From an uncultured Ruminococcus sp. (GTDB taxonomy: Bacteria; Bacillota; Clostridia; Oscillospirales; Ruminococcaceae): a stretch of DNA of 6,776 bases. The position numbers were made by a program, and so were the translations under genes. Of the stretch, positions 4,079 to 6,776 are shown in pieces. Numbering within the stretch: position 1 is the stretch's first letter; each line of letters begins with the position of its first letter. Location of the stretch: NCBI GenBank assembly GCA_947176565.1, contig CAMWRC010000063.1, positions 1 to 6,776 of the forward strand. The letters run 5' to 3'. The notes beneath the pieces were generated by a model. It worked only from the letters and a program-made list of their open reading frames with translations, was not told the origin of the DNA and did no database searches.

Positions 4079-6776
4079 TTAAATAATATCTCCGTGATGT
4101 GCCTGAAGTGATTTTACTTCTATGTTCTTGTTGAGGTTGATAGCCTTTATGCCCTCGAGACTTGCCTTTGCAGCCGCCATAGTTGTGATATACGGAACGC
4201 GGTGTTTTATAGCAGCCTTGCGGATATAGCTGTCATCGTGAGCCGATGATTTTCCGGCAGGAGTATTTATAATAAGCTGGATTTCGCCGTTGGCAATTTC
4301 ATCGGCAATATTCGGTCTGCCCTCATATATCTTGAATATACGCTCGCAAGGCACTCCTGCTTCAACGAGAATCTTGAAACACTTATGAGTAGCAAGAACC
4401 CTGAATCCTACTTCATTGAATCCCTTTGCGATGTCAATAAGTTCCGGCTTATCCCTGTCGCACACGCTGAGAAGTACTGTTCCGTGGTCGGGAAGCGGAT
4501 TCTTTGTAGCTTCCTGAGCCTTGTAATAAGCCTCTCCGAATGAAGTTGAAATACCGAGAACTTCTCCGGTTGAACGCATTTCCGGACCGAGAACAGGGTC
4601 AACTTCGGGGAACATATTGAACGGGAAAACAGCTTCTTTCACGCCGTAGTGATTAATCTGTCTGTCTTTAAGCTCCGGAACAGGCGACGGCTTTCCGGTA
4701 AGTGAAGATGTGATGATTTCAGTAGCAATTCTCACCATATTTATATCGCATACCTTTGAAACCAGCGGAACTGTACGTGATGCACGGGGATTTGCTTCGA
4801 GGACATAAACGGTATCGCCCTCAATTGCATACTGCATATTCATAAGTCCGCATACGTTCATTTCAACGGCGATTTTTCTGGTATATTCCTTGATAGTTTC
4901 AACCTGTTTGTCAGTGAGATTCTTTGACGGCAGAATGCAGGCGGAATCCCCAGAATGTACGCCGGCAAGCTCGATATGCTCCATAACAGCAGGTACAAAG
5001 CAGTGAGTACCGTCGGAAATAGCATCTGCTTCGCATTCTGTAGCATGATTCAGGAAGCGGTCGATAAGTATAGGACGGTCAGGAGTAACACCTACAGCGG
5101 CATTCATATATATGCGCATCATTTCATCATCGTGAACGATTTCCATACCGCGTCCGCCGAGAACATATGACGGACGAACCATTACAGGATAGCCTATGCG
5201 GTTTGCAATTTCAATAGCTTCATCAGCATTTACAGCCATTCCTGATTCCGGCATAGGGATTCCGAGCTTGTCCATCATGGCACGGAAGTGGTCGCGGTCT
5301 TCAGCGAGGTCAATAGTTTCCGGAGTAGTTCCGAGAATATTTACACCGTACTTCTTGAGGTCGTTTGCGAGATTGAGCGGAGTCTGACCGCCGAACTGAG
5401 CAATAACGCCTACAGGCTTTTCTTTCTCGTGAATAGCAAGTACATCTTCAAGAGTAAGCGGTTCAAAATAGAGCTTATCAGAAGTATCATAGTCGGTAGA
5501 TACTGTTTCAGGGTTGCAGTTTACGATAATTGATTCAAAGCCGAGTTTTTTGAGTGCAAGAGCAGCATGAACACAGCAGTAGTCAAATTCTATACCCTGA
5601 CCAATTCTGTTCGGACCGCCGCCGAGAATCATAATCTTGGGCTTTTCTGTATTTGACAGACTCTTATCCTCATCAAGATGATATGTTGAATAGTAGTATG
5701 CAGCATTCTGCGTACCGCTTACATGAACGCCTTCCCAAGCTTCGCAGATATTGAAGCTGATACGGGCGTTTCTGATTTCCTCCTCAGTAACTTCAAGAAT
5801 TGAGCTGAGATAACGGTCTGAGAAGCCGTCAAGCTTAGCCTGTTTCAGGACATCTTTTTCCGGAACGCTTCCTTTCATTGTGAGGAGCTTTTCTTCTTCC
5901 TGAACAAGTTCGAGCATCTGCTCAAGGAAGTAGTGCTTGATTTTTGTAAGCTCATATATTTCATCAACAGATGCACCCTTGCGGAGAGCTTCATATATAA
6001 CGAACTGACGTTCGCTTGTCGGATAGCGGAGCTGTGCAAGAAGTTCGTCCTTAGTCATGCTGTTGAAATTCTTGGCAAAACCGAGACCATAACGACCGGT
6101 TTCGAGACTTCTTATAGCTTTCTGGAAAGCTTCTTTATACGTTTTGCCGATGCTCATTACTTCGCCGACAGCGCGCATCTGAGTGCCAAGCTTGTCCTCC
6201 GCACCCTTGAATTTCTCGAATGCCCAGCGTGCGAACTTGATTACAACGTAATCGCCGTCGGGAACATATTTATCAAGAGTGCCGTATTTTCCGCACGGAA
6301 TTTCATCAAGAGTAAGACCGCAGGCAAGCATAGCTGAAACAAGTGCAATCGGGAATCCGGTAGCCTTTGAAGCAAGAGCTGATGAGCGTGAAGTACGCGG
6401 ATTTATTTCAATAACAACGATTCTGCCGGTTTCAGGGTCACGTGCGAACTGACAGTTACAGCCGCCGATAACCTCAATACTTTCAATGATTCTGTATGAC
6501 ATATCCTGAAGTTCAGCCTGAACATCTTCGGGAATTGTAAGCATAGGAGCAGAGCAGAATGAATCGCCTGTATGAACGCCTATGGGGTCGATGTTTTCGA
6601 TAAAGCAGACTGTAATCTTATTATTTGCAGCATCGCGTACAACTTCGAGTTCGAGTTCTTCCCAGCCGAAAATACATTCCTCAACGAGAACCTGACCTAC
6701 AAGGGAAGCCTGAAGTCCGCGTGCGCATACAACTTTGAGCTCGTCCACATTATATACCATACCGCCGCCTGCGCCG
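4079..6776 (-). CDS. carB: Carbamoyl-phosphate synthase large subunit, 5'-truncated by the window edge
   Basis: CarB makes carbamoyl phosphate from bicarbonate, ATP and ammonia delivered by the CarA glutaminase, for pyrimidine and arginine synthesis. The reading frame continues past the window edge: codons before the Met at 6760 read Gly-Ala-Gly-Gly-Gly, the Gly-rich loop of the first ATP-grasp domain, so that Met is internal. By recalled alignment to E. coli CarB (1073 aa), about 175 residues are missing. Counting from Met 6760, the end of the first ATP-grasp domain includes EINPRTSRSSALASKATG (118-135). The oligomerisation region spans about 220-370. The second half starts at KIMILGGGPNRIGQGIEFDY (375-394), with VRPSYVLGGRGME (528-540) and LEANPRASRTVP (654-665). 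The C-terminal allosteric MGS-like domain spans about 760-893 with ATHK, KIYEGRP and INTPAGK. All motifs are intact. carA would be expected upstream, outside the window; the promoter is not visible. Confidence 0.99.
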   Translation of the reverse strand, partial: GAGGGMVYNVDELKVVCARGLQASLVGQVLVEECIFGWEELELEVVRDAANNKITVCFIENIDPIGVHTGDSFCSAPMLTIPEDVQAELQDMSYRIIESIEVIGGCNCQFARDPETGRIVVIEINPRTSRSSALASKATGFPIALVSAMLACGLTLDEIPCGKYGTLDKYVPDGDYVVIKFARWAFEKFKGAEDKLGTQMRAVGEVMSIGKTYKEAFQKAIRSLETGRYGLGFAKNFNSMTKDELLAQLRYPTSERQFVIYEALRKGASVDEIYELTKIKHYFLEQMLELVQEEEKLLTMKGSVPEKDVLKQAKLDGFSDRYLSSILEVTEEEIRNARISFNICEAWEGVHVSGTQNAAYYYSTYHLDEDKSLSNTEKPKIMILGGGPNRIGQGIEFDYCCVHAALALKKLGFESIIVNCNPETVSTDYDTSDKLYFEPLTLEDVLAIHEKEKPVGVIAQFGGQTPLNLANDLKKYGVNILGTTPETIDLAEDRDHFRAMMDKLGIPMPESGMAVNADEAIEIANRIGYPVMVRPSYVLGGRGMEIVHDDEMMRIYMNAAVGVTPDRPILIDRFLNHATECEADAISDGTHCFVPAVMEHIELAGVHSGDSACILPSKNLTDKQVETIKEYTRKIAVEMNVCGLMNMQYAIEGDTVYVLEANPRASRTVPLVSKVCDINMVRIATEIITSSLTGKPSPVPELKDRQINHYGVKEAVFPFNMFPEVDPVLGPEMRSTGEVLGISTSFGEAYYKAQEATKNPLPDHGTVLLSVCDRDKPELIDIAKGFNEVGFRVLATHKCFKILVEAGVPCERIFKIYEGRPNIADEIANGEIQLIINTPAGKSSAHDDSYIRKAAIKHRVPYITTMAAAKASLEGIKAINLNKNIEVKSLQAHHGDII

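Noticed and set aside
5933..6337. Plus-strand open frame of 134 codons opposite carB
   Set aside because: It is the antisense of highly conserved carB coding sequence, with no promoter or RBS.
6758..6760. ATG at 6760 as the real start of carB
   Set aside because: The reading frame continues upstream as the Gly-rich ATP-grasp loop, and about 175 conserved residues would be missing; the gene simply runs off the window.
1..6776. CRISPR arrays, insertion sequences, riboswitches, replication origins
   Set aside because: No regularly spaced repeats, transposase genes, recognisable aptamer cores or DnaA-box clusters were seen on either strand.

Overview
The window looks like chromosomal DNA of a low-to-moderate GC Clostridia member, probably of the Ruminococcus/Oscillospiraceae type. 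This rests on strong GGAGG ribosome binding sites, consensus sigma-A signals beside AT-rich spacers, Cys-rich proteins typical of anaerobes, an acidic Thr/Pro/Glu surface linker, and a CarB sequence of clostridial character. The taxonomic placement is an inference; no marker gene fixes it.

Left part (16-2119, minus strand): a two-gene operon for an ECF sigma factor and a 526-residue single-pass membrane protein that is very probably its anti-sigma factor/sensor. The two genes overlap by 77 nt. The extracytoplasmic part of the sensor has 13 cysteines and a stretch that resembles the RseB/LolA lipoprotein-sorting fold. The 146-bp divergent spacer (2120-2265) carries an ECF-like promoter element, an inverted repeat in front of the sigma gene, and an extended -10 promoter facing the other way.

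Middle part (2266-3997, plus strand): a small CxxCxxCC (YkgJ-type) metal-binding protein. Then comes a tRNA-Thr(CGU) gene with a perfect consensus promoter and its own hairpin terminator. Next is a two-gene unit: a zeta-toxin-like/COG4185 P-loop kinase followed 41 bp later by a 135-residue protein I do not recognise. The two genes start in the same 17-base initiation sequence. There is almost no space for a promoter between the tRNA terminator and the kinase gene. This pair is the most likely accessory or poorly described element of the window, plausibly a toxin-antitoxin-like module.

Right part (4010-6776): a strong bidirectional terminator separates the pair from carB (large subunit of carbamoyl-phosphate synthase). 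carB lies on the minus strand and runs out of the window at its 5' end. It is ordinary housekeeping (pyrimidine/arginine biosynthesis). Apart from the short spacers described, no stretch over 300 bases lacks a gene.
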